NCBI GenBank assembly: GCA_018242625.1
Contig: JAFEBO010000003.1
Span: 310,001-374,000, forward strand
Reading direction: 5' to 3'
Source: Planctomycetota bacterium
Lineage (GTDB): Bacteria > Planctomycetota > Phycisphaerae > Phycisphaerales > UBA1924
Length of the DNA stretch: 64,000 bases
A model generated the notes under the pieces. That model ran no database searches. It was not told the origin of the DNA and saw nothing but the letters and a program-made list of their open reading frames with translations. Positions 52,568-60,138 of this stretch are shown here, piece after piece. Each line of letters opens with the position of its first letter. Position 1 is the stretch's first letter. The position numbers and the translations under genes were made by a program.

Positions 52568-53533
52568 GTGCCCGACCCGCGCCCGAAACCACCCGTTATC
52601 TCGTGCCAGCAGGTCGCGAAGATCTTCGACGGACGCACTGTGCTCGAATCGATCGATCTGGACGTCTATCCCGGCGAAACCATGGTCATCATGGGGGGCT
52701 CGGGCTCGGGCAAGTCGACACTGCTGCGCGTGATCATCGGGAGCTTCGCCGCCGACAGGGGCAAGGTCATGCTCTTCGGGCAGGACATGACACCGCTGGT
52801 TGGCGCCGGCGAGAGCAGGGGCGATGAGGACAAACTCGCCGAGATCCGCAAGCGATTCGGCATTCTCTTCCAGTCGGGCGCTCTGTTCAATTCCATGACG
52901 ATCGCCGAGAATGTCGCCCTGCCCATGCGTGAGCACACGGATGTCTCGCCCGAGATCATCGACATCCAGGTCAAAATCAAGCTTGAGCTGGTCGGGCTTC
53001 GCGAGCACGCCAACAAGTACCCCTCGCAGATCTCGGGCGGCATGAAGAAACGCGCTGGCCTGGCGCGGGCCCTGGCGCTCGATCCCGAGATTCTCTTTTA
53101 CGACGAACCGTCCGCCGGCCTGGACCCCGTCACGAGCGCGCAGATCGACCGCCTGATCATGGACCTTTCCCGGCAGCTGGGAGTCACGAGCGTTGTCGTC
53201 ACGCACGAGATGGACTCGGCGTTCACCATCGCCGACCGCATGGCCATGCTCGACCGCGGCAAGATGCTCAAGGTCGAAACCCGCGACTGGTATGACAACT
53301 TGCGCAAGATGGCCGATGCGGACAGCCGGTCTTTACCCGACTCCGACCGGCTGATCCGGCAATTCCTGCGTGGTGATGCCGAGGGCCCGATCACCGAGCG
53401 TCGTTCCGAGGCCGCCTTCGAGGCGGATCTGCTCGGGGTGCCTGTCGAGCAGCTTCTCCCGACGCCGAGCGTCGAACCGTCGCGTGCCGGAGCACGATCG
53501 GGAATGTTCGCCCTTCGGAAATCCAAGGGCTAG
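52568..53533 (+). CDS. mlaF: ABC transporter ATP-binding protein, MlaF-like
   Basis: This 321-residue ATPase powers MCE-type lipid transport. Walker A is GGSGSGKSTLLR, the signature is SGGMKKRAGLARAL and Walker B is ILFYDEPSAGLDP, with VVTHEMDSAFTIADR after it; all typical of MlaF/Ttg2A. About 60 residues extend the C-terminus. Start choice is unsure: TTG at 52556 is 1 nt from GAGGAGG, while GTG at 52568 is 13 nt away; GTG is preferred. The MCE protein gene follows. No MlaE permease gene is adjacent. Confidence 0.9.
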   Translation: MPDPRPKPPVISCQQVAKIFDGRTVLESIDLDVYPGETMVIMGGSGSGKSTLLRVIIGSFAADRGKVMLFGQDMTPLVGAGESRGDEDKLAEIRKRFGILFQSGALFNSMTIAENVALPMREHTDVSPEIIDIQVKIKLELVGLREHANKYPSQISGGMKKRAGLARALALDPEILFYDEPSAGLDPVTSAQIDRLIMDLSRQLGVTSVVVTHEMDSAFTIADRMAMLDRGKMLKVETRDWYDNLRKMADADSRSLPDSDRLIRQFLRGDAEGPITERRSEAAFEADLLGVPVEQLLPTPSVEPSRAGARSGMFALRKSKG

Positions 53534-53558
53534 ACGCGCAGCGGGCCCGGGATCTCGC

Positions 53559-53564
53559 TATTCT
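53559..53564 (+). promoter_or_regulatory. -10 element TATTCT, leaderless type
   Basis: TATTCT ends 8 nt before the ATG of the MCE-domain gene, inside the 39-nt gap after mlaF. It would allow separate transcription from mlaF. Confidence 0.4.
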
Positions 53565-53572
53565 CTCTGGGG

Positions 53573-54883
53573 ATGTCATTACGGAGCCCATCTCGTTACA
53601 CCGTTCTCGCGGGCCTCTTCCTGCTCGGAAGCGTCGCGCTCGCGATCGCGATCTCCTTCTGGCTCGCCAACGGCATTGAGTTCTTCAAGGACACCTACAC
53701 GTTCACCGTCCGCTTCCCGCTGACGCAGAACACGCAGGGCCTCAAGCCCGACAGCCCGGTGAACCTGGGCGGGCAGAAGATCGGCAAGGTCGACAACATC
53801 AGCTTCGACCCGACGCAGCGGTACGTGCTCGCGCGCGTCCGCCTTGACGCCACGCACCCGGTCTTTCCGGACGCGGTGATCACGCTCGAGAAGCCCCTCC
53901 TGGGCAGCCAGGCCCTGATCAACATCTCGTCGGTGGGCACCACCGGCACCGCGTCGGACCCCAAAAAGCCCCTCACCAGCGCCGATTTCATCGACGCCGG
54001 ACAGAGCCCGGGCATGCTCGCCCAGTTCGGCCTCTCGCCCGACGACATCAAGAAGCTCCTCGCCAGCACGCAGGAGACGGTGTCCAACATCAACGAGCTC
54101 ATCAAGAGCAACCGCCCGAAGATTGACGCGATCTTCGATGAGGTTCACTCCATTACCCGCCCCACCGCCGAACGCTGGCCGGAGTGGATGAAGCAGTTCG
54201 ACAACACCTTCACCAACGTTTCCAACTTCAGCAACGACCTCGCCCCGCTCGCCCGCAATTTCAACGACAAGGTGGACAACTTCGGCAAGCTGCTGGGCAA
54301 CGTCAATTCCGTCATCGAAGAGAACCGGGACAACATCCGGCAGATCACCAGCGACGGGCGTGCCATTACTTCCGACATCCGCTCGACCACCCTTCCCGCG
54401 GTCAACAACATTGTCCAGGGGATCGAGGCTTGGTGCGCAACCGAGCTTCCCGAACTGCGCCGATCCGTGGCCAATCTGCGGATCGTGACCGATCAGTCCA
54501 AGCGCGCCATCACCGAAATCAGGGCCCAGCCTTGGCGGCTGTTCTTCCAGCCCAGCAAGAAGGAGATGGAGACAGACGTGCTCTTCTGGGCGGCCAACGC
54601 CTACGCAGACGCCGTCAGCGACCTCCGCTCCGCCACCGAGGGCATGCAGAACACGATCGCCTTGGCAAATTCTTCGAAGCCCGGCACCGGGCCCGATCCC
54701 AAGCTGCTGGACGCCCAGTACAAACTGCTGCTCGATTCCATGCAGTCCTACAAGAAGGCCGAGCAGGACCTGCTCGATGTGCTCATCCTCCGTTCCGGCG
54801 GCAAGCTGCCCGCGGCCAACGCGGCGCCCAATCTCGATGCGGCCAAGGAACAGCTCAAGGAAGCCAAGCAGCAGTCCAAATAG
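53573..54883 (+). CDS. mlaD: MCE-domain (MlaD-like) substrate-binding protein
   Basis: This 436-residue protein has one N-terminal membrane helix (about 10-33) and an MCE beta-barrel (about 40-125: YTFTVRFPLTQNTQGLKPDSPVNLGG, IGKVDNI). A long helical region with heptad pattern follows (about 150-330). The C-terminus is Lys/Gln-rich. MCE proteins form hexameric channels that carry phospholipids between membranes. It is longer than E. coli MlaD, like PqiB- or YebT-adjacent single-MCE forms with helical needles. It works with the preceding ATPase. Confidence 0.9.
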   Translation: MSLRSPSRYTVLAGLFLLGSVALAIAISFWLANGIEFFKDTYTFTVRFPLTQNTQGLKPDSPVNLGGQKIGKVDNISFDPTQRYVLARVRLDATHPVFPDAVITLEKPLLGSQALINISSVGTTGTASDPKKPLTSADFIDAGQSPGMLAQFGLSPDDIKKLLASTQETVSNINELIKSNRPKIDAIFDEVHSITRPTAERWPEWMKQFDNTFTNVSNFSNDLAPLARNFNDKVDNFGKLLGNVNSVIEENRDNIRQITSDGRAITSDIRSTTLPAVNNIVQGIEAWCATELPELRRSVANLRIVTDQSKRAITEIRAQPWRLFFQPSKKEMETDVLFWAANAYADAVSDLRSATEGMQNTIALANSSKPGTGPDPKLLDAQYKLLLDSMQSYKKAEQDLLDVLILRSGGKLPAANAAPNLDAAKEQLKEAKQQSK

Positions 54884-54929
54884 CCGTCCGGCGTAGAGCG
54901 GTCCGGCACGGAGGAAAGGGGGAAGCCTT

Positions 54930-55493
54930 TTGACGCAGCGGATTCACCACTACGAACGCGCGTTCGAGGATTACCTTCGCCTGAGGCGCATCCCGTATGT
55001 CGCTGTCGATGAAGCGAAGAAATCGGTCCTGCCTGCCGCACAGGAATCCCTGAAATCCTTCGACTTTGTGATCTATGGAGACGGGCTCAACCTGCTCGTC
55101 GAGATCAAGGGGCGGCGGATCGCATCGCGGGAGCCCACACGTTCGAGTTTTCAGAATTGGGTGACGGCTGAGGACGTCCAGAGCCTGCGCACCTGGGAGG
55201 GGCTCTTCGGCGCCGGATTCGAGGCCGCCTTCGTGTTTGTGTACGGGTGCGAGCACCAGCCCCCCGACGCCCTCTTTCAGGAGGTGTTCGAAAACCGGGG
55301 GCAGTGGTACGCCCTGCGCACGGTGCGTGTGGGGGAGTACGCCCGGGCCATGCGGCCCCGCAGCCCGCGGTGGGGAACGGTCCACGTGCCGACGGGCCTC
55401 TTTGAAAGCATCAGCCGGCCCTTCGCGCCGCCGTTTCCGGGCATGCAGGGTCCCCAGAGCCCGGCGCTGGTCCCGCACGTTGCTGTTGCCTGA
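54930..55493 (+). CDS. Predicted PD-(D/E)XK-fold protein, function unknown
   Basis: This 187-residue protein begins HHYERAFEDYLRLRRIPYVA, then KSFDFVIYG and LLVEIKGRRI. The Asp and the Glu-x-Lys on adjacent strands are the core of PD-(D/E)XK nucleases (restriction or repair type). The catalytic set looks intact, so DNA cleavage is possible. No methylase, helicase or toxin partner is nearby, so a role in repair or housekeeping is as likely as defence. The start is TTG, preceded by a purine-rich GGGGGA. Confidence 0.65.
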   Translation: MTQRIHHYERAFEDYLRLRRIPYVAVDEAKKSVLPAAQESLKSFDFVIYGDGLNLLVEIKGRRIASREPTRSSFQNWVTAEDVQSLRTWEGLFGAGFEAAFVFVYGCEHQPPDALFQEVFENRGQWYALRTVRVGEYARAMRPRSPRWGTVHVPTGLFESISRPFAPPFPGMQGPQSPALVPHVAVA

Positions 55494-55532
55494 AGGCCAG
55501 CCAGGACCGGAACTGCGGGGCGGCGGGCGCTG

Positions 55533-55538
55533 TACAGT
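55533..55538 (+). promoter_or_regulatory. -10 element TACAGT, leaderless type
   Basis: TACAGT ends 6 nt before the ATG at 55545. TGTACAGTACA is also an 11-nt near-palindrome. Confidence 0.45.
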
Positions 55539-55544
55539 ACAGGC

Positions 55545-55856
55545 ATGAACCGTTCTGCCCTCCATGTACCGGCCCCGATCGCCCCCACCGCCCCCACCGC
55601 CCCCACCACCACTACCGCCCCCACCACCCGCGTCAAGGCCGGCGCCTGCCTGATTGCCCTGTGCACGGCCCCTTGCGTGCTGCTCGCTCAGGTGCAGACC
55701 ACCAACCTGGCCCCGCGCCCGACGCCGCCGATTCCCAAGGGGCAGGAGCAGCTCATGGGAGGCCACGGCGTCTTCATGATCCTCTTCGGAGTCGTGCTGC
55801 TCGCGATTGTGATCGGCGCGTGCCTGATCTCGCCCAAGCGCGGCCACATGGATTGA
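55545..55856 (+). CDS. Small two-helix membrane protein, hypothetical
   Basis: This 103-residue product has a Pro/Thr/Ala repeat near the N-terminus (coded by CCCCCACCG-type repeats at about 55575-55630). A first hydrophobic segment that may be a late signal sequence (ACLIALCTAPCVLLA) and a C-terminal helix (HGVFMILFGVVLLAIVIGAC) follow. No family is recognised. The variable Pro-Thr tract could differ between strains by slippage. Confidence 0.65.
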   Translation: MNRSALHVPAPIAPTAPTAPTTTTAPTTRVKAGACLIALCTAPCVLLAQVQTTNLAPRPTPPIPKGQEQLMGGHGVFMILFGVVLLAIVIGACLISPKRGHMD

Positions 55857-55872
55857 TCCGCGAGCTTTCCGC

Positions 55873-56175
55873 ATGCCACGTCTGCGCACACGCCAACTCC
55901 TTGGACTCAATCTCGCCCTTGCTGGTGCGCTGGGCGTGGTCTGGTTCCTCGCGCCGGCGTCCGCTCAGCCCGGCTCGGTCGCGCCCGGACGCGGGCGTGG
56001 CGAGTACCTGATGATCTCGAGCAGCATCCCGGGCTCCAACGCAAACTTGGTGCAGGTGCTGGATGTTTCCAACCAGGAGCTGCTCAGCCTCAAGTTCGAT
56101 CAGGGCCGTCGGGCGTACATCGTCGGCGGATTCCGCAGCCTCGGGGTCGATCGCAACGCGCAGGGGGGCCGATGA
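55873..56175 (+). CDS. Small exported protein, hypothetical
   Basis: This 100-residue product has a signal peptide (LLGLNLALAGALGVVWFLAPASA). The mature part is short and beta-rich (GEYLMISSSIPGSNANLVQVLDV split around residue 45-65). A similar core, with a VLDV-to-YRTD-type strand pair, appears in the next gene, so the two may be related. It overlaps the next gene by 4 nt. Confidence 0.65.
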   Translation: MPRLRTRQLLGLNLALAGALGVVWFLAPASAQPGSVAPGRGRGEYLMISSSIPGSNANLVQVLDVSNQELLSLKFDQGRRAYIVGGFRSLGVDRNAQGGR

Positions 56176-56531
56176 AAGCGGCCGTCCGCCAGTCGATCAA
56201 CGCGGCACTGTGCCTCAGCGCAGGCGTGCTCGGCGCGCTCGTCGTCGTGCGCGGGGCGGCCTTTTTCGAGAGGGCTCCTTCGCTCGCCGGCCTCCCCTTT
56301 GAATCGGTCGCCAACGCGCAGAATGCCGGCCAGATGGTCGCGAGCGGCAACGGATACAGCATTCTTTCCACAACCACGGGCGGTGAATCCAACGTGGTCG
56401 TGCACGACGCGCGGGCCGAAGAACTCGTGATTTACCGCACCGACAGCCAGGGGGTGCTCTCGCTTTCGCAGCGCATCCGCCTGCAGCAGGCGTTCGTCGA
56501 AGGGCGCGCCCGGTTTGCCTCCAGCCAGTAA
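56172..56531 (+). CDS. Small exported or anchored protein, hypothetical
   Basis: This 119-residue product has an N-terminal hydrophobic segment (ALCLSAGVLGALVVVRGAAFF) and a short beta domain (YSILSTTTGGESNVVVHDARAEELVIYR in parts). The pattern G-Y-x-(I/L)-S-S/T-T then a V-x-D strand resembles the preceding gene. It is coupled to that gene by an ATGA overlap and precedes ricT by 9 nt, so the run is probably one operon. Confidence 0.65.
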   Translation: MKAAVRQSINAALCLSAGVLGALVVVRGAAFFERAPSLAGLPFESVANAQNAGQMVASGNGYSILSTTTGGESNVVVHDARAEELVIYRTDSQGVLSLSQRIRLQQAFVEGRARFASSQ

Positions 56532-56540
56532 CGCCCTTCC

Positions 56541-57959
56541 ATGCCTATTTACCCTCTCCCGCAATTCGAGGCCGATTCGGTTCTGAAGGAACAGGCCGAC
56601 CGCGATGCCTACGCGGCGCTCGCCGCGCCCAAGACGATTGTCGTGCGCTTCGGCTCCATGAGGCTGGTGGGTGAATTCCCGTACGACGGATCGGCCAAGC
56701 CCGGCTGCGGGAGCAAGCTCGTTGTGCGGACCCACCGCGGCACGGAGCTTGGGGAGATGCTGACCAGCACGTGCTCCAATTCCGGGTGCTCCAAGAGCGT
56801 CAGCCGCAAGGAGATGCTCGAGTACGTCGAGAATTCGGGCGGGCGCGACTACCCGTTTTTTACAGAAGGGCGCGTTCTGCGGATCGCCACCGCGGAGGAC
56901 CTGGACCGCCAGGCGCGGATCGAGCAGGGAAAGCACGAGCTCAAGATGCGGGCGCGTGCGTGCGCCGAGTCGATCGGGTTCGGTCACATCAAGATCGTCG
57001 AGATCGAATCGCTCCTGGGGGGCGAGCGCGTGATCGTTCATTTCCTGAGCGAAGAACGCATCGAATTCCGCGAGCTGGGGCCCGCCCTCGCCCGCGAACT
57101 GCACGCGCGCGTCGATCTGCATGCCGTGGGAGCACGCGACGAAGCTCGGCTCACCGCGGACTATGAAAAGTGCGGGCAGTACTGCTGCTGCAAGAATTTT
57201 CTCAAGGTGCTCAAGCCCATCAGCATGAAGAGCGCCAAGATTCAGAAGGCGACGCTCGACCCGCTCAAGATTTCAGGCCGTTGCGGCCGGCTGATGTGCT
57301 GCCTCCGCTACGAGGACCAGACCTACGACGAACTCCGCAAGCGCCTGCCGCACAAGAAGACCCGCGTCGGCACCCCCGAGGGTGACGGATTGGTCATCGA
57401 CAGCCAGATCCTCACCCAGCTTGTGCTGGTTGAGCTCGATACCCCCGACGAAATGGGGCGGCCAAAGCAGGTCGCGATTCCGGTTGAGAATCTCACCCCT
57501 CCGGTGAGCGCGACTCCTCCGGCCCGCCCGCAGCCTCAACCCCCACGACCCGACTCCCGGCCCAACCAGCCCGGACGAGCTATTCCCGCTCCCCACCCGC
57601 ACACGGGAGGCCATCGCGGGCCCCATTCTGGTCGGCAGGATCGTCCGGCGGGGAGCGAACAGCGTCGCCCGGAACGAAACGACCGCCCCAAAGGCCCACC
57701 CCCACCCCAATCCTCGTCCCAAACCCCACCCCCGCCTCAATCTCAGCCACGGTCCACCCAGCCTCCCCGGCCGCAACAGAACGACGTCAATCTCGACGAC
57801 ATCCCGACCGACGACGGCAGCATGGACGATCGCCCGCAACCCGGATCTGAAGGGGGCCAGCGGCGGGGCCGGCGTCGCCGGCGCCGGAGAGGGCCCGGAG
57901 GCCCGGGCGGGAGTGGGAATGGCGGAGGGGGCGGAAATGACCGGGGTGGACAGGGCTGA
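56541..57959 (+). CDS. ricT: RicT/PSP1-domain protein with long basic Pro/Gln/Arg-rich tail
   Basis: This 472-residue protein has the RicT (YaaT) core at about 28-330. Family Cys clusters are CSNSGCSKS, EKCGQYCCCKNFLK and GRCGRLMCCLRYED; in RicT such residues help bind Fe-S clusters in the RicAFT complex, which tunes RNA processing. The tail (about 335-472) is disordered, Pro/Gln/Arg-rich, with an acidic patch (NLDDIPTDDGSMDD) and a final RGRRRRRRRGPGG stretch, typical of nucleic-acid-binding tails. RicA and RicF are not in the window. Confidence 0.88.
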   Translation: MPIYPLPQFEADSVLKEQADRDAYAALAAPKTIVVRFGSMRLVGEFPYDGSAKPGCGSKLVVRTHRGTELGEMLTSTCSNSGCSKSVSRKEMLEYVENSGGRDYPFFTEGRVLRIATAEDLDRQARIEQGKHELKMRARACAESIGFGHIKIVEIESLLGGERVIVHFLSEERIEFRELGPALARELHARVDLHAVGARDEARLTADYEKCGQYCCCKNFLKVLKPISMKSAKIQKATLDPLKISGRCGRLMCCLRYEDQTYDELRKRLPHKKTRVGTPEGDGLVIDSQILTQLVLVELDTPDEMGRPKQVAIPVENLTPPVSATPPARPQPQPPRPDSRPNQPGRAIPAPHPHTGGHRGPHSGRQDRPAGSEQRRPERNDRPKGPPPPQSSSQTPPPPQSQPRSTQPPRPQQNDVNLDDIPTDDGSMDDRPQPGSEGGQRRGRRRRRRRGPGGPGGSGNGGGGGNDRGGQG

Positions 57960-58010
57960 TAACAGGCCGATGCGCGAACTTGGCGGGTGGAATCCGATAG
58001 AAAGAGCAGA

Positions 58011-59639
58011 ATGACTTCGACATCAGCGCCTGCATCGGCCCACAACCCGGCTCCTACCTCGGTCAAGGAAACTGTTATTTCGCTGCTGATCGCGTTCACG
58101 ATCGCGCTGATCTTCCGCGGGATTGTGCTCGAGCCCTTCCAGATCCCCACGGGCTCCATGGCGCCGACGCTGCTCGGCGCACACGTGCGGATCCGCGACA
58201 AGGAAACGGGGTACCAGTGGCCGATCAGCCCCTCGGAGTTTGTGGACGGGTCGATGGAGAACGCGCAGCCGCGGCAGAACGTGACCGCGGCGCACGAGCC
58301 AAATACCGACCGGCCGCTTCCGGCGTTTGTGAAAGATTCGAGCAGCGGCGACCGGATATTCGTTCTCAAGTACGGTTATCCGTACGGGACTCCCAACCGC
58401 TGGGATGTGGTTGTGTTCCGGAACCCGACCAACCCGCAGGTGTATTACATCAAGCGGCTGGTCGGACTGGAGAACGAGGAGCTCTCGATCGTGGGCGGCG
58501 ACGTGTTTGTGCGCCCGCTGAAGGAGGGTCGCAAAGAGACTCCCGAGGAATGCTGGAGCAGCACGGAGTGGAAGATCGCCCGCAAGCCGATGCGGACGCA
58601 GAACGCAACGTGGCAGCTCATCTTCGACAGCCTGTACGAGCCGGCGAACCCGGTGCGAGACGGGAAGCGGTGGTTCTCATCGCCGTGGCAGCCCAAGACC
58701 GAGGGCTGGGACGTCAAGGACACGACGGTGTATTCGTACAGCGGGAAGGGGCCGACCACGCTTGAGTGGGATTTCCGCTCGCGTCCGATCGAAGACCTGA
58801 ACCATTACAACGACACGCCGCAGCTGAACTACCGCAGAGGCGGACTGCCCCGGTTTCCGACGCCCGATGTGCGGGTGGCTTTCGGCGTGGAGCCCAAGGC
58901 GCCCGGAGAAACAGTGGCCGCCGTCGTGCGGGCGAATTCGCACGAATTCCGCGGCCAGGTGGGGGGCGGAAAGGCCCGTGTTGAAATGCGGCCGGCGGGC
59001 CAGCCCGACCAGCCCTGGAAGCTGCTGGCCGAAGCAAACGCTCCCGATGCGCTGACCCCGGGGCGCGTGACCGACTTTGATTTCAGGCATGTCGATCAGT
59101 CGGCGCAGCTTCTGATCAACGGCACGCTGGTGTGCGAGGGAACGTACGACTGGACACCGGCGCAGCGGGTGGAATACTCGACGGGCAAGCCGCTCGCTTC
59201 GATGTTGAGCCTGAATGTGCTGCCGCCTCCCCTGGGCGTTCCTTCCAACTACAAGCCGACGGAGGTGCGGGTTGAGGTGTCCGGACCCTGCGAGCTTCAC
59301 CGCGTGACTTTGGCGCGTGATCTGTTTTATCAGCCGGTGCCTTACCCACCCGGGAGCCAGAGCGCGGGCGCACCTTGCCGCGGCTCGCATCCCTCGAACC
59401 TTGCGGTGCAGCGTGCGGACGAGTTTTTCATGATGGGCGACAACAGCCCGGCGAGCCTGGATGCGCGGTTCTGGGGCGAGCCCGATCCCTGGGTGCGGGA
59501 GCTGATGGACAAGCGCGGGGGCCTTGTGCCGCGTGACCTGATCGTCGGGAGGGCGTTCTGCGTCTTCTTCCCGGCGCTTGGGAGGCAGTGGGGTCTGGTG
59601 CCGATCCCGGACTTCGGGAACATGCGCTGGATCTGGTGA
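58011..59639 (+). CDS. lepB: Signal peptidase I with large inserted domain
   Basis: This 542-residue inner-membrane serine protease removes export signals. One membrane helix (about 16-38) is followed by the catalytic Ser49 in IPTGSMAPTLLG and the general-base Lys148 in YYIKRLVGL. The C-terminal box MMGDNSPASLDARFWG is near residue 475. Typical enzymes are 200-320 residues; here about 290 extra residues lie between the Lys box and the C-terminal box. They include a beta-sandwich-like part (LINGTLVCEGTYDW). ATG at 58011 is chosen over GTG at 57987. Confidence 0.9.
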   Translation: MTSTSAPASAHNPAPTSVKETVISLLIAFTIALIFRGIVLEPFQIPTGSMAPTLLGAHVRIRDKETGYQWPISPSEFVDGSMENAQPRQNVTAAHEPNTDRPLPAFVKDSSSGDRIFVLKYGYPYGTPNRWDVVVFRNPTNPQVYYIKRLVGLENEELSIVGGDVFVRPLKEGRKETPEECWSSTEWKIARKPMRTQNATWQLIFDSLYEPANPVRDGKRWFSSPWQPKTEGWDVKDTTVYSYSGKGPTTLEWDFRSRPIEDLNHYNDTPQLNYRRGGLPRFPTPDVRVAFGVEPKAPGETVAAVVRANSHEFRGQVGGGKARVEMRPAGQPDQPWKLLAEANAPDALTPGRVTDFDFRHVDQSAQLLINGTLVCEGTYDWTPAQRVEYSTGKPLASMLSLNVLPPPLGVPSNYKPTEVRVEVSGPCELHRVTLARDLFYQPVPYPPGSQSAGAPCRGSHPSNLAVQRADEFFMMGDNSPASLDARFWGEPDPWVRELMDKRGGLVPRDLIVGRAFCVFFPALGRQWGLVPIPDFGNMRWIW

Positions 59640-59642
59640 GAT

Positions 59643-60134
59643 TCAGCTCGGCGGCTCTCGGAGCAGCGTATCCAGATCGAGCGGACGGGTAAAGAGCGCA
59701 AGACCGCCGGACGCGTCGCGTGGCCAGTTGGCCTCGGGGCGATCTCTGTAAAGCTCGACTCCGTTACCGTCGGGGTCGCGGAGGTAGAGGGCTTCGCTCA
59801 CGCCGTGATCGGCGGCGCCTTCGAGCTGGATGCCGGCCTTGTTCAGGCGGCGGAGAGCATCGGCGAGAGCGGCGCGGGTGGGATAGAGAAATGCGACGTG
59901 ATAGAGGCCTGTGGTGCGCGCGGGCGGCGGCTTGGCGCCCCGGCTTTCCCAGGTGTTCAGCCCGATGTGGTGGTGATAGCCGCCGGCGGAGAGGAAGGCG
60001 GCGGAATCGCCGAGCCGCTGCGTGATCTCGAAGCCGAGCACTCCGTGATAAAAGGCAATGGCGCGATCAAGGTCGGCGACCTTGAGATGGATGTGGCCGA
60101 CCTGCACCTCTGGGTGGATGGGCTGATCGGGCAC
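59643..60134 (-). CDS. VOC-family (glyoxalase/extradiol dioxygenase-like) protein
   Basis: This 163-residue metalloprotein has paired beta-alpha-beta-beta-beta modules. Likely metal ligands are His in VGHIHLKV, His in GLYHVAFLYP and Glu in GNGVELYRD, as in CatE/YfiE-type extradiol dioxygenase-like proteins. The substrate is unknown. The GTG at 60134 is chosen because it lies just after the hisS stop; a TTG at 60176 would overlap hisS by 38 nt. It probably shares the hisS transcript. It is convergent with lepB by 3 nt. Confidence 0.85.
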   Translation of the reverse strand: MPDQPIHPEVQVGHIHLKVADLDRAIAFYHGVLGFEITQRLGDSAAFLSAGGYHHHIGLNTWESRGAKPPPARTTGLYHVAFLYPTRAALADALRRLNKAGIQLEGAADHGVSEALYLRDPDGNGVELYRDRPEANWPRDASGGLALFTRPLDLDTLLREPPS

Positions 60135-60138
60135 GGTG

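Noticed and set aside
54930..55493. Restriction-modification system
   Set aside because: No methyltransferase or specificity gene is nearby, only a PD-(D/E)XK-like core.
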